This document shows positions 15,308 to 36,310 of a DNA stretch of 64,000 bases, piece after piece. Both the position numbers and the translations under genes were made by a program. Where the stretch lies: contig CM039503.1 of NCBI GenBank assembly GCA_022432975.1, forward strand, positions 51,749,259 through 51,813,258, in the 5' to 3' direction. The DNA is from Begonia masoniana (Eukaryota; Streptophyta; Magnoliopsida; Cucurbitales; Begoniaceae). The notes below the pieces were generated by a model. The model did no database searches. It was not told where the DNA came from and saw only the letters and a program-made list of their open reading frames with translations. The first letter of the stretch is position 1; every line of letters begins with the position of its first letter.

Positions 15308-18300
15308 ATGAGCTTAGAAAGCGAAGTCTGGAATGCTCCACACAAGCCTGCTGAAACAAAGACTGATTTGCAGATGTATGAGTCTTTACTTGTTTTTGGC
15401 TTAAACAATTGAGGCTTCTTTCACTTTTTTTTTCCTTAAACTTTTGCACTACTTATTTCCTTGTTTCTCAATTTACAGTGAACAAGGTCTTTTAATGTTG
15501 CAGGAAGGTGAAATATTCATATACAAGAGATTTTCTTCTTTCACTAAGTGAATTGGATGTTTGTAAGAAGTTGCCCAATGGATTTGATCAATCAGTTATT
15601 AGGTGAGATACCTTTTTGTCAAAGTTTTGGTCTCAAACATTTTATTTGATTATCGAAACTGGAAGTCATTATTTTTGTGTACCAGAGTAAAAAGAAAACA
15701 CTGCATTGAGTTTACATTTCCACTTGCAGCTCCTTGCAGAATCATGACCTGCTATTCTTTTTTTTTAGTATACCTCTTTAAAAGAATGACTTAGATTCAT
15801 TGAGATCCTCTCTCAATCATAATGCAGTGAATTTGAAGATGCTTCACAAGATCGACCAAGAAATGTTGGCGGTTTGTCACTGAATAGTTTTAAACGTAAT
15901 GATTATGGTTCATCTCCACCAAGTAGAGGGGATTTGAGTAATTATTCGAAGGGAGTTCATGGAAGGTGGGAAAGTCGGTCTTCTGGACGAAGTGATAAAG
16001 ACAACGAGTCACAATCCAGTTGGGATTCGGGTAATAATGAAACTAATCCAGCATTATGTTAGTGTTATGTCCGCATATTATTTTCTGCCATTTTCCCTAT
16101 TGTTGATATTGTTCTTCATTAGCCATAAGTGCCTAGATCATCTTTTGTTATGTGGTTGATTACACTGTAACTGCTTTCCATATTTTGGGTCTTTTACAAT
16201 TCTACTGCATATATCGTTGCAGGTCTCTTAACTTGAATTCTTTTGGCATGTTAGACTAGTTGATCTATTTTGTTTACATCAACAGCTTATTCTATCAAAA
16301 TTTCTGCATCACCGATGAAAAAAAAAGAAATCTTTGTTTACATCAATAAATCTGATTGAAATCCTTTATGTTCCAACGTTCAAAGAACAGAGTACAAAGT
16401 ATAGCATGAAATTTTCAATTCTTAAGCATCATTGTGACACATACAATCTGTTTGGTTCCAGTATGGTTACAAATTGAATTATTTTCTACTATATAATTAG
16501 TTATTGGTGCCACTTTAATTAATCTTGCTAATTTTTATGGTCCTTTTTAAAAGCCGAATCGGGGAGACAATATGGCAACCAATCACGAAGGTTTTGGCAA
16601 AGTCCTGAGCATGATGGCCTTCTTGGTAGTGGATCTTTTCCAAGGCCCTCAGGGTTTTCCACTGGAGCATCAGCTCTAAATGATCGTGCTGAAGATCAGT
16701 ATCAGCTCAACAAAACCAGCGAGCCATACCACCCACCCCGTCCTTATAAGGTTTGACTTGTACTTTTTTTTTTTTTTGAAATTTTCTACAAAACTGTAAT
16801 GAAACTTATAGAAGATGATTTGTGTACTTAGACTAAAGGTAATCATTTTGTCTTCCCTTTACTTTTATTGCAGGCAGTTCCTCACTCACGGAGAGATAAT
16901 AATGATTCGTACAACAACGAAACGTTTGGCTCTTTTGAGAGCACAAGTGAAGATAAAGTAGAAGAGGAGAAGAAGAGAAGAGGTAATTGCTGATGTAGCA
17001 GATTTATTCATATGATATCTTCGCTGTTAACTATTTTCAACACCCTTCTGTTTGTGTTAAAGCTATACAATCTGAAACTTCATAAATTTATCTCAGCTTC
17101 CTTTGAGATGATGAGGAAAGAACAGCATAAAGCATATCAGCAAAACTTAAATGACGTGAAGCATGAAGATGAATTAAATGTTTCAATATTGTCAGAAGAT
17201 TCTATATATGAAAAGAAATTATCAAGTAGAGTCAGTGAATCAGATGACATTGAAAGATCGTCTTTTCCATCACAAACTGTTGCAGTAAGGCCTCTTGTAC
17301 CTCCAGGATTCGCAAATACCATTTTGGGAAGAAATTCTGGAACCAAAACTTTAGTTCATTCCCAATTAGCGGAGGTAACCTTTTTTGTGCTTTTATTTTT
17401 ACAGGCATTGGCAAGTTGGTGGCAAAAAATCTGTGAAAATGAGTGGACTATCGTTCAATCAACACAATGCTTTTTGTGACTTTATTTTGTACAGTAAATT
17501 TTATATTCGATTTATAGTTTCAGAAGAAAACCCTAAGGCACATGCCGCATTTCAAAGATATAACTATTCGATTGTTAAAGAGTTGTCTTTCAAAGGATAA
17601 AACCAATCATTACAAAACAGATTTGGTGCTATTTTACAAGCACTCTCGATCTACTTATGTTTGTCGGTTTTTGGAAGAATATCTATTTTTCTAATAAAAA
17701 CAATTTACATGATCTGAGCAGAACAAGTGTAATTTAGGAAAGTCTAAACTAGAAAAGAATGCCTAAAACATGTTAGTAAATGTACAATGGTTATAATTTA
17801 AGTAGTGTCCTTTTTTCCTTTTTGCATCGAGTCTTTGCTAAGGGAATAATTTATTTTGGATTGCTCCTTGATCATAGACAAATATTTTCCTTACATCGCT
17901 GAATAGCAGGAGTTTGGCAATCTTTATTCAATAATCCCCTAAAGCTGGATTGAATCTTTCATTCCCAGCTTGTTGATGATTGCCTGAAATTCTGCATTCG
18001 GTAGTCCTTTGGTCACCGGCACGTTGCTTTTTGGTCGGGACACAACTTATATAAATTAGTTCTCAATCAATTTTTTCATCAATGAAGTGTCCATCTATTT
18101 CTATATGCTTGCTTTTGCCATGCTGTAAGAGATTTTGCACAATGCTTATAACTGCTTGACAGTCAAAGTACAGTCTTGGAGGTGTATTTTTCAATTTCAC
18201 TGGGGAGTCTTTTTAGCCAAATTGACTTTCCTAATTTCTTATTCAGCACTATAGATCTAAACACTCGTAAGGTTAGATATCTTGAGATAGATTTTCTATT

Positions 18301-21300
18301 TGAGTCAAAATAAGTCTTTAGTTCTGGATGACTATTTTTCTTAAACAATGTAACCTTTCTAGGAGTCCTTTTAGTATGCCCATTACAATATTCACTTGGT
18401 CTTTGTTGGGATAGTGTAGGAGCTGATTAAAAATACATGATGCATAGGTGATATTTGGTCGAGTGTGACTCAAATAGATTTGTTTTCCTACCAATCTTTG
18501 GTGCTGCTCCTTGACCTCTCTTTCTACATTTTAATTGATATTCAAATTTCTGTCGACTTCAATTAATGTGCTACTTGGTTTGCATTCAATATTCCGATTT
18601 CACTTAATACATCTAGTGCATATTTTCTTTGAGAGATGGAATTTTCCTTTCTTGACCATGCAACCTCCATTCCCAAAAAATAGTATAAAATTCCTAGGTC
18701 TTTTATCTCGAACTCCTTAGTTAACACTGTGATGTCATTTCTGGTTAGGATTATATCGATTGCATAGGCTAGAAGTATTGTAATTTTTCCAGTTGTGCTT
18801 TGCTTGATGAAGATGGTATGGTCCGCTTGTCCTTGTGTATACTCCAGTCTAAGCGTGTATTTAGCAAATTTTCTGAGCCAAGTTCCGGGAGATTGCTTTT
18901 TGCCATATAGTGATTTCTTGTTCTTGCAGACTTTTCCTTCTTCCATTTTCTTCTCACATCTGGGTGGTGATTCGTTAGGATACAAACCATAGATAAGAAT
19001 TGAATCTTCAATTCAAAATATGAAATAAAGGAAATATAGGATAAATACAAATTTTCGAAAGGTCCGTAAGCTCTCTCACCAGTTGATTTGCTATAAACTA
19101 GAAAATGAAATTCAGTATCCCTTCGGCACCCCCTCCTACTTACATGAGAATTACCTGAATTAAATGTAATACCCTCTTTACTCTATCACTACCTTGATCA
19201 ACAGAATATTCTAACCCATACTCTAGGGGCTGCTGTGATGCACTTTGTACATCTGGAATAGGTTAAGTTGAGGGGATTTTACTCATCAATCTCCGGCCTA
19301 AACCTGCACCTTGTCCTCTAAAATCCTAGAAATTGCATATTAATGAAATTAAGCGTTTTCCATGTGTCCTAAAAATTACTGGCCCTTTCCAATGAGTCAA
19401 CACCTGTTAGATTTGTTGTTTACCAAGAGTACCATGACTCATACCATTGAGGCTTTTGGGCTCCACCAACATCTCCATTTCATCTGTCACATTCGTCATA
19501 AGCTCCAAGGTTATAGCGTAGTCCAATTTTGTCCATGCGAGTGTATAAAAATATTACATCCAAAATTTTTGGGAGGATGTGAAGCTGGTGGATGATTCAT
19601 TGTCAATTAGGCACTATTAGATTTTTAGTCATCTATTCTTTATCATTATCACTTATGAGAATAGTTTGATCTTTATTTAACACAATTTTGTGGAAATTAT
19701 AAAATATTAGTTTGATATTTAACTTACCATGTAACAGTACGTCGAACAAGTCATAGTATAATTGAGTAAGAAACCATTTAGTGCCATTTATGTTATTCAC
19801 CTAGTTAGTCTTAGGTCACAATGGAATAAGGGAAATGGCTCATACTTGTGTATGATTGAGGTTGCAACGTAACTCTGATGTTTTGATGGTTCACAAGTTT
19901 CACACAATAATTTGGACATTTTATTGCTTTTAAACGAAGTGTGACACAATAGCTTCACATGACTTAAATTTGTATGTTCTAATGTAGGTGCCAAGATTTA
20001 AGTTCATCACCTTTCGTCATAAAAGCTTTCAGTTGAACTGATGTATGGTTTTCATACTCTAGATATTTTTTTTCTATTGTGAAAAGACCATTAATTTTGC
20101 TAGCATTGCCAATCTTCTTGCTTGTGTGGATGTCCATAAATTCACAGGGTTCATTAGAAAATTCTACCAAGACATTTATATCTTTTGTTGGTTTATTGAC
20201 TGAAATAAATTAGTACATGGACCAAGAATAAGGTTGTTTGATAATTTAATATTTCATACTCCTGCAATTGATGGAAGTGTGCCATCTGCAACCTTGACCT
20301 TTTTGATGGTTTAAGAAAGAAGTATAGGATTTTCCCCGGAGTCAATGATCCTCTTAGGAAGGAAAGACTTCTACTTTCTTTCTTTTAGAAAGAAGTAAGG
20401 GAGGAAAACAAGACATTGTATTAAGGTTAATTTAGATAATATGTTTTTTAGTTTGACTTAAAGGATAAATAGTGGATTTTTATTTTATTTTATTTTTAAT
20501 TTGGAAGGGTGGGGGGATTCTTACTGTAATTATCTATGAATTTATGTTTGAATTGGGGAGCGAGAGGAGACTTTTGAATTTATGCTAACTCAAATGTGTA
20601 TTCCGTTACTTGATTTTGTAGACAAATCGTGGTAATTCCTAATAGATCCAGGTGTTGGTTTTTGAGGTTTGTAAGGTTATCTTAAGGACGCTACCTGATT
20701 GAGTAAGATTTGAGGTTGCTAGAATTTGGTTATATGATTGATTGAGAGGATTCTTATGCTTGGATTCTTGTAAATATTTATGAATTCATGTTTGGATTGG
20801 GGAGGGAGAACAGACTTTTGAATTTCTGCTAATTCAATTGTGTATTTTTTGTTTTATAATGAAAAGTGTGAATGATGTGCAAATCATTCACACTATTCAG
20901 CACATCATTCACGCTTTTCCTCCACCATCAGTTTCTCTGTTTCTATTCCTTCTCTTATGCCATCATCTGATAATAGGCATTTTATCATCGAGGAGCTCTT
21001 GATTTCTTCCTCAAAAATGGACATGTTCACTTCAGTTGCCCCCTTTCCTTTGTCGGTGAATGAATCTGCTAACACTTCATCCTCAACCTTAAATAGCAAA
21101 GCACTAATTTTCTTTCCATAGTTGCTGAATGGAGGCTTGTGAACAATACATCAGATGTTTTGTTGGTACTCCATCCTTAGCAATCTCAACCCTGCCATTA
21201 TTTCTGGCAAGATGGACACCTGGTTGCTTATACAACTGGATGTTTATCACAACTAGTCTTTTCGATGCCATCTCCATGTCCGCTTTCAATCTCTGTGGGT

Positions 21301-24300
21301 TCTTCTCTATCCTTGTCAAGGATCAGAGTGACTTTGATACCATTGATGAGCATAAAACGGATTCATTGAAATGACACGACCAAAATAACACACAAACGAA
21401 GAAAGAAAGTCGCGATCTGGCAAAATACTAGCTTAGAAAACACCACGAGCATCTCGCTCGAAAAATATAACTATTCTAGAGAGAATTTTGCTTCAACCAT
21501 GTTCAATCCTTCCCTTCACTCAGTCCCCTTCTCTCTATCTATAATAAACTAAGCTAATTATAATACCCAAATTACCTTCCTTAAAGAATTTTCCAACCGT
21601 CTATTTGACTTTTCGATAAGTAATAGACCTATATTTTTTCTATCAAATATAATCAATTAAATTTAGTATCTAAACTCCTGCATCAATGCTTTGAATATGT
21701 TTATGATCACAACCTACTTGACATCTTCTCCTTGGAAGAATGCAATTGGTCGTATTATCTATGTTGATCATGATGGGAATTGATTAGATTATATTTAGGA
21801 ACAACTAAGTGCCTTTTTTATAAGAAAATTTTCATATAAAGAAAGAGTGTGCAAACAAAATAGGGGAGGATGAGAACTCACGAACAACTAAATACTTCTT
21901 CAAAAATGAAATTTTGCATGATACATAACATTTATATTTAAAGTGCTTATGGACCTACAAGAATCAATTGCTAACCAGTCTTTTTATTATATCCATCTCA
22001 TTGCGATATGCATTTTGCTGGCACCCGATTGAATTATACCTTTTCGTTTTTCATTTTCTGCTTTAATGATATGACACTAAGATGTTGCCTTTGTAGGTCG
22101 AGAATTCTTCGTTGGAGGAAAAACTTGTGCAAAGTAAAGTAGATGATACGAGTAATGGGAAATTTAACTATCTAAGAGACAATCAGCCTGCAGATCAAAT
22201 AGATTTAAGCACCAAGCAGTTTGGGAAAACAAGTACTCGTGGATCTAGCTATAAAAATGCAGGGGAGATTTTGAATCTTTCACAAGCACTAGATGGCAAT
22301 AAGAGTGGTATTAATATCCAACCCCGGGATACATCTTTGGATTTTTTTGATGGTTCCAAGAAGATGATAGATAATACGGGGTCAGGTCAACCAAATAAAG
22401 GTCATTCGAGTTCAATACTAACGCTTTTCAGTCATGCTATAACAATAGATGATGGAAGCTCGACTAATCTCATTGAGGTATTCATCATTCTTGATGCAAT
22501 TGTCTCAAAGCTTCTTTCTATAATATCTTAATTCATAGGATAAGCGAGATTCTTATGCTCATGCTATTGTCTTCTTTCTGCTTGTCATTTTCTGGGAAAA
22601 TTTTGACAAGTATGCTTGACTTTTAAAGCATGTGGCATAACTTTAATATACCATCTTCTAAATTTCTACAATTCCATGTTCTGTTTTGTGTTAATTTAAC
22701 CTGTGTTGAAATTTAGGTTTGGTGGTAGACTAGGGGTGGAAAGTTAAAAAAAAAAAAACAACCAGAAAAAGAAGAAATTGGTAGCAAACTATCCTCATCT
22801 AGTACGGTTTTTCCACTTTTTATAGCACCACCTAAATATATACCCAACTGATCTGTCTAATCGTGTCCAGCCTTTATCTAAAAAAATTATTCTGAAAATA
22901 TGGGTTCAATTGAGACCTGGAAGGAGACCAATTTTCTTGAGATGAAAAGAAAGCACAAGCCAAAGAAAGGATAGTCCTGGAGTGATGTCACAACTATAAA
23001 ATAAAAAATCACTAGCTAAGGTGAGGCATGGCCTATGGCATGTGAGAAGTTTCTTTTTTGCTTATTGCTTATTTACTTTCCAAAGATGCTTTAATGGAGC
23101 GTGCTTATTTTCACATGGAGTTTCCTTGGGAGAATTATGATATTATCTAGAGTATTACATGGAAAAATCTGATATGTTTTTCTATTAAGTTTAATGATAA
23201 TTTCTAATTCTATTGCTCTGATACATAGTGTGATGACGGTAAAGGAGTTTATTCATCGAGTCCTCAGAATGCACAATCTTCCAAGTTTGCTCAATGGTTT
23301 CTCGAAGAAGGTATATTGACTATCAGTTATTTGGCATCGAAGTTTTTAACTTTTCACTCACAGTTGCAAACTTTTTGTTTACTGGTGTTGACATCTTACT
23401 GCAGAAAAGATACCAGCGAGTGATCTTTCAGTCAATAGACCAAATGATTTACTTTCATTGATTGTTGGTGAAGAGAAAGGTAGACATGGGGTTTCTGATG
23501 TAAAGTCTACACACCACACGCAGCCTTCTTTTCCCTTTTCGAGCTCTAAAACTGCAGAAAAACAGATGACATCAAGTCTGATATCTACACCCGATGTTAT
23601 GTCTGAGCAGTTGCCAGATAATAGTAAAGCAGGTACATTTCCTGCGGTTCTCACATGTGAAGACCTCGAACAGTCAATTCTGTCAGAAATTAGTGAAAGT
23701 GGTCCAATTTCACTGTCTTTGGGGGATGGCTGGAGGCTTCCTGAGGCTGATGCCGAACAGCCTAAAAGTAATATTGATGACCATGCGTCACAGCATCTCC
23801 TTTCATTGTTGCAGAAGGAAGTAGGTGAGAAGAACAGAAGAGTCTCTTCCAATATGGATATTGTTGGGAAGAACAAATTACAAGGTTTTGAAGAAATAAG
23901 TGTTGGCACTAACAATTCAAGGGAGGGAAAAGCAAATACTATGTCAAACCCAGGAGAAACTTTAACCCTTCAAACACTTTTTGGAACTGCATTTATGAGG
24001 GAGCTTCAATCAGTTGGAGCGCCAGTTTCCGTCCAAACGGGTTTAGGTGGGTCTGGGATGGTAGAGTCACGAGGATTATCATTACCGATCATAGATGATG
24101 GTCTCCTTTCATCTGCCAATGGAAGTGGATCACACACAAATAGTCATGAAAGTAATTTTTTGGAATCAAGTCAAAGACATCAAGATAAATCTGATATTAT
24201 AGGAAGGAAAAAGTCAAGTTTTAATGATTCTCAAATCGAAATAGATTCATCACGTCTCCACACTGGATTTGGGTCCAAAAGTGGAGCTTTTCACGAGCTT

Positions 24301-25873
24301 GCTGAAATGGAGCTCCCCAAAGAAGACTCCTTGGTTGCTGTTAGTCACCCTGCAAGCCTACAACACTTTATTTCTTCTGGGCATTCATCTAAAACCCAAA
24401 TACCCTTCCCCCCAAATGCACAAGTGGATTTGGCTGAAAAACTAATGGCTATGAATTCTCTCTCAAAGGATGAAAGATCCATCATGGGTGGTCAACGGGG
24501 ATCTTTTTTTCCTGGTCCTCATGATATGAGGGAGGCTGAAATACCTTACCAAAAGCTTAATGACCACTCCTCTTCTCCACAGTTTCATCCTCAAATGGAT
24601 AACATGGGTTTGTTTCATTCATCTGAATCTCATCTGCCAAACATGAATTCTCGGATGAAGTTTATGATGCCAGAGAGCTCCATTAATCACAATCTTCTTT
24701 CGAACCGCCAAATTGCGGTGAACATGCTTCATCCACATTTTCTTCATCCAAACACTGAAGTAGCTGGCTTTGATCCTTCATCTCATAACCCCATGTTATT
24801 ACAGGTCAATCCGTCAGGGAATTTTCCTCCACATCTTCTACAAGGGTTATCAAGAGGTGCAACTCCGCCACCTTTTGGTACTCGTGCAACATCACAGCCT
24901 CTTCATATGAATAGGGATACTTCTCTGCCACAAACGAACAATCAATTTCCTGGTTTGGCGCAAGAACTCACCACAAGGCAAGGTTTTCGGATTGGTCAGC
25001 AGCAGCCAAATTTTGGCGGTCTTGGACCAGGTATGGAACTTTTCACTTTGTTATTTCCTCTTCGACCAATTGTTCTGTGGTTTATTTCATATTCCCATAT
25101 CCTGGTGTTGAAGTTGCTAAATATTTTAGACCCTATGAAATATAGTATGAGTAAAGAGCAATATAATATGTATCCTATTCATTTTGGTCACTCCCATACA
25201 AGGTTTATCTTTTGAATTGCTAACCTGTATGTTTTGGCTTCATTTTGGTAATGAGATACTTTGCTTGTTTGTTTTTATCAATAATGAAAAATAAGTTTTA
25301 ATCTTTGGGACATTAGTAATTCCATTATTGTTAAATGGACTTGTAATTTTAAGTTTTTTAAAAATTATCCATTTAGTTTGGTTATGTCTAATGGGAATGA
25401 AATTGTTGTAAATTAAATGTACCCTTTGTATTTTTTCTAGAAAGATTCATTCTGTCTTTTCTTTTGTAATTTGTTTTTCTCAATACACAGTATCTTGAAT
25501 TTAAGAACATTACAGTAGATGAGCTTAAGAAAAAGTGCACTTCCTCACCTATCATATGAATTTCTTCCACCTAAACAAATGAAAGATTATATAATTGCAC
25601 AATGCAGGCATCTTTGGGTTATAAATCTGTCTGTTTAGAAATTAGTTTTGGTAGCAAAATTTATTGAAGGTGCAAACTAGTTGATTTTGCTGATCTGAAT
25701 TTTTAGCTCCTGATATGGGCGGTGGAAGTAATCACCCGATTCCAGAGGCAGCCCAAAGGCTCTTAGAGATGGAACTGAGATCAAATCTGAACAAAAACAA
25801 CTTTTATGGGGGTGGTGGCCGTGGCCATAGCCAGGGGATGTTTGGTAATGAGCTTGATAATTTTTGGGTATAG
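15308..25873 (+). CDS. CBE1: CBE1-type eIF4E-binding protein
   Basis: Ten coding exons: 15308-15375, 15504-15602, 15828-16030, 16554-16750, 16874-16982, 17097-17374, 22097-22477, 23229-23310, 23405-25030 and 25707-25873. They give 1,069 residues, every junction in phase. Residues 29-35 read YTRDFLL, the canonical eIF4E-binding pattern Y-x4-L-hydrophobic. Next come LLGSGSFPRPSGF and YHPPRPYKAVPHSRR, which match my recollection of Arabidopsis At4g01290 (CBE1, conserved binding of eIF4E 1). The rest is low-complexity, Ser/Gln/Asn-rich and likely disordered, ending in a GGGG.GHSQG tail. Known role: binds the cap-binding protein eIF4E in plant translation complexes. Intron 6 is 4.7 kb and contains a copia relic. 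The start is the first ATG giving this conserved N-terminus. Confidence 0.9.
17930..20170 (-). mobile_element. Degenerate Ty1/copia relic inside CBE1 intron 6
   Basis: On the minus strand, broken fragments run in copia order. A GAG-pre-integrase zinc-finger piece (19797-19994, with LCETCEPSKHQ) comes first. Reverse-transcriptase pieces follow (18563-18985, KSLYGKKQSPGTW and EFEIKDLGILYYFLGMEV). An RNase H tail is last (about 17930-18180, with KHIEIDGHFI). The catalytic YVDD equivalent is altered (YAID) and stops and frameshifts abound. No LTRs or target duplication were found. It is antisense to the host gene. Confidence 0.75.
20171..22096. other. Remainder of CBE1 intron 6
   Basis: Probably further decayed mobile-element sequence. 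Frames at 20905-21319 on the minus strand are open for short stretches but match nothing I recognise. The intron closes with a TTGTAG acceptor at 22096. Confidence 0.4.
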
Positions 25874-29481
<3,608 letters not shown>

Positions 29482-29762
29482 TGTGACAACCCGAAATAAG
29501 AGGTCGGGCGCAATCCCACATCGCTTTGAAAGAAGATGGAAATGAAATATATGTAAAGGAACCCTCCTAATATAGTAAGACACGTTTTCAGAGCACAATT
29601 GACTTCAGATCTCATAAAAACTCCAAAGTTAAGAGTGCTCCGGCGAGAGCAATACCAAGTTGGGTGACCACTTGGGAAGTCCTCGCCAAAAACAAATCCG
29701 TGAGGGCTGTATGAGCGATCCAAAGCGGACAATATCTTACTGAGATAAAAGAATTTGTTACA
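29482..29762 (+). mobile_element. Cassandra-like TRIM solo LTR containing 5S rRNA-like sequence
   Basis: 281 bp starting TGTGACAAC and ending TTGTTACA. The middle (about 29605-29697) resembles the 3' two-thirds of plant 5S rRNA, including AAGTTAAGAGTGCT, GGCGAGAG and GGGTGACC..TGGGAAGTCCTCG. LTRs with embedded 5S sequence define Cassandra terminal-repeat retrotransposons in miniature. No internal domain or second LTR is adjacent, so this is a solo LTR. Flanking pentamers on the minus strand are TAAAT and TAAGC, an imperfect target duplication. It sits against the splice donor of a REVEILLE exon. Confidence 0.8.
29605..29697 (+). other. 5S rRNA-like segment within the LTR (not a functional 5S gene)
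   Basis: Shares the internal promoter region (A-box-like AAGTTAAG.GTGCT, C-box-like GGGTGACC...GGGAAGTCC) with plant 5S rRNA. The first ~35 nt of 5S rRNA are not recognisable and the terminal stem is missing. Confidence 0.75.
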
Positions 29763-29768
29763 ATTTAC

Positions 29769-32947
<3,179 letters not shown>

Positions 32948-34642
32948 GAGTATGTTGAAAACTCTTAAACAAAAACCAAAAGTGATGCCTCTGATTCGTC
33001 CTTCAGTCTTCACAACCTTTGCTTCTTGTGTCCACAGCTTGCTCGGCGTCGGCGTCGGCGTCGTTTGCTTCAACTCCTTGAGCTTCGTCTTCTCCGATGG
33101 AGAGTGAGGGCAGAATGCAGAGTGGCGCGGGAGAAAAGGTCCAACGATGATAGTGAATAGCGATTCTCGTTCATGAAATTTGCGTCTTATTCAAATTCAA
33201 TGCAATACGCACCATACACGTGGCACGTTACCTAACCTTTGATTTGAAACACGAGGAACCTTTGATTATTTTATCATATATTACTCCTTTTAAATGACGA
33301 CACGTGTAGCATCAATCACCCTCAATTCATTTCCATTTATTATATATATATATATAGAAATATATTCAATTATATTCATTTAAGTAACGTTTGAACATTA
33401 TGAGAATTAGGAACCAAGAAAAGTTTAGTAATAATTTGATACAAATTAAATAAATAAAGATGATAAATGTGACCTCGAATTTATCGTCATCGATTATTTC
33501 GAGAGTTGTTTTGATGTCGGTGATTCATTGTCTACTAAAACTGCATTCAGCCGATAAATCGATGCAAAAATACTTACTTGGATAACAAATTGATATAGTG
33601 AAATTTTGATTTCAATGTCAAAATGAAAAAAGAAAAAAAAAATCGAAGACATTGATTGATTCGAAAGTATGTGTATTAAGCTTACTATAAGAGATGTTAA
33701 ACGAGTCGAGCCTTTAAAAGTTTGGTTTATTGAGTTTGGCGAGCTTAACAAGCTGACTATAAAATTTTTTTTAACCCGAGCCGGCTATCGAGGCAAGAGC
33801 CTCACAAGCCCAACATGCATAAATAATATTATTTTTATATAAATATTTTATATGTTTTTTTAAAATTTAGTTATTAAAATTATAATACATATTTATTATT
33901 GTAATATTAAAATATGAAAGTTAGTCGTCTAAATAAAAAATTTATTTAATTAATATAAAATGTCATTTAAATAAAATAATAATAATTTGAGACAAATATA
34001 TAAAAAAAATATATCATTCATTGTCAATTTGACACTTACATCACACTCATCACAGCAGCAAATTAGATGCATCTCAATTAAGTTGACACTCATCTAATTG
34101 TCAATTATATGCAAAATATTAAAAAAGTTACAAGTTAAAAAAAATACTTCAAAATTCAAATTACAATCAAATTTAAATGAAAATTTAGTGTTCAATGTCC
34201 AATTTTTTAAAGTCTTTTAGTACATAGTTCTATCTTTGTTGATCTTTTGTAATTAATTAAAAGAGCGGTAAATTAAGAATAGGATTGTAATGTGTTACGG
34301 GTCATGGGCAGAAAGTATTGGCGGCTAAAGCATCATGTAGTGCATTATTAACAACACTCAGGCGCCTTAATTGAATCAAGGTTATGCAATTTTCAAATCT
34401 TCCTATCTATCATAGAGAGAATCTCCAATACTGGCCAAAGCAAAAAAGTCAAAAATTTTCACAAAATAAATTCTTGTTCGAAGGATAAATGAGGTGATAG
34501 TCTAACTCAAGCATTCAAACAGAACGAACTTACATCGTTATCAGGTTGTCATGGCTTATCTCGCCTTAATAATTGAGTTTGCCAAGAATTTTGCATACAT
34601 CTATAGGTAGAGTTTCATAATTTAAAGAACATTAAGACGTTA
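32948..34642. other. REVEILLE promoter side and AT-rich spacer
   Basis: A GGCGTC-type triplet run sits near 33050-33062 in the probable leader, followed by AT-rich DNA with a short TATATA run at 33340. Sequence near 33689 (AGATGTTAAACGAGTCGAGC) resembles a hAT terminus but no matching right end was found. Confidence 0.45.
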
Positions 34643-36310
34643 AACTAGGGTTGGTTGGGTCTGGTCTTTATTTGAGAACAACTAAGTTTGAGTGGTTGTT
34701 TATATTACTTTTTTGGGGTTTACCCCGTTGAATCGGACCAATTTATCGAAATGTGGTGAAATCAACTCAATTTTCATTTGCGATCTAAATTAGATTGGCT
34801 CCGTATGGGATTATTTTTACGACGCTATAGATGTCTATTATATTGTTACGAAATGTTTAGTAACTAAAAATAAAAGTGTTATTTTTTTTTTTAAAGCTAT
34901 ACCAATTTCAACAAGTTGATCGGAATGTACTAATAAAATATGTGGCTTTTTATTTTATTTTATTTTAAATCTTAAAATGTTGATTTTTTTAAAAAAACTC
35001 TCAAAATTTACTATTCATCGAACCAAACCTCAAAATATAAAAAATAGACAATTTGAACCCTGAGATACAAGTGAAGCGCCATCCTCTTCGGTTGAACCGT
35101 TTGTCCTCTCCCCTAAAAACCCATTTAATTTAACCATAAAAATAATTAATTAAAATTATAATAAATCGTACATGTGTTATTAAATTACGAAATTTTTACC
35201 ATATGTAGACCAAGTTATGAGAATAGAATCTGAAAATTTACGTGATGTTCTAAAACTTGCACAATCTAATAATTAACTAAAATTACAATAAATCGTACAA
35301 GTGTTATAAAATCATGAAAGTTTTACCATAGGTAAACCAAATCATGAGAAGAGAATCTGAAAATTTGCGTTATTTTCTAACACTTGCACGATTTATTGTA
35401 ATTTAACCCTAAAATAATTAACTAAAATTACAATAAATCGTAAAAGTATTATTAAATCACTAAATTTTTACCATATATAGACCAAATCATAGGAAGAGAA
35501 TCTGAAAATTTGAGTGATTTTCTAACATTTGCACAACTTATTATAGTTTTAGTTAATTATTTTAGGGTTAAATTATAATAAATTGTGCAAGTGCTATAAA
35601 ATCACGAAAATTTTCAGATTCTTTTCCCATGATTTGGTCTACATATGGTAAACATTTTGTGATTTTATAACACTTGTACGATTTATTGTAATTTTAGTTC
35701 ATTATTTTAAGGTTAAATTATAATAAATTGTGCAAGTATTAGAAAATCACGCAAATTTCCATATTCTCTTCCCATGATTTGGTCTACATATGGTAAAAAT
35801 TTTGTGGTTTAATAACACTTGTAAAATTTATTATAATTTTAGTTAATTATTTTTACGGTTAAATTAAATGAGTTTTTAGGAGAGAAGACGGCCGGTTCAA
35901 GTTCGATAGACAAAAAAAAAAATCTTCAAAACCAGAGAGGACAGCCGGTTCACCCGTATCTCAAGGTTCAAATTTTTTATTTTCAATACTTTGAGGTTTG
36001 ATTCGATGAATAGTAAACTTTAAAGATTATTTTTTAAAAAAAACTAATGCTTAAGAGTTTAAAATAAAAAAATCCTAAAATAAATTTACTTTCCATTTTA
36101 ATCATTTCTATTTTTAAGTAATTACAATTAATAATTTACTTTTCTCTCACAATTCTAAAGTACTTTTATGTAATTTAACCGTTCAAATATTTTTGTCACA
36201 CAATTAATTTGATAACTTATTTTTAAATTTTAATTTATCAAATAATAAGTGATTATTTTAAAGAATAATGTTATATTTATTTTCTCGTTATACTATTTTA
36301 AAATATTCAA
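34643..36310. repeat. Long composite fold-back repeat
   Basis: The arms about 34.98-35.5 and 35.5-36.04 kb are largely reverse complements. The left has CATATGTAGACCAA, and the right has TTGGTCTACATATGGTAAAA. The outer ends read TTTACTATTCATCGAACC and GATTCGATGAATAGTAAA. Inside, a ~100-bp unit containing ACAATAAATCGTACAAGTG and TCTGAAAATTTG is repeated several times in both orientations. The leader (34643-34880) and tail (about 36125-36310) recur in the same order near 56.97-58.08 kb. Confidence 0.8.

Noticed and set aside
23379..23915. 178-codon minus-strand frame in CBE1 exon 9
   Set aside because: Shadow of the long CBE1 exon on the opposite strand.
29605..29697. Functional 5S rRNA gene
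   Set aside because: The 5' third and the terminal stem are missing and it sits inside LTR ends, as in Cassandra elements.
33689..34090. Second hAT element (AGATGTTAAACGAGTCGAGC start)
   Set aside because: The left end looks right, but no matching inverted right end or 8-bp duplication was found.
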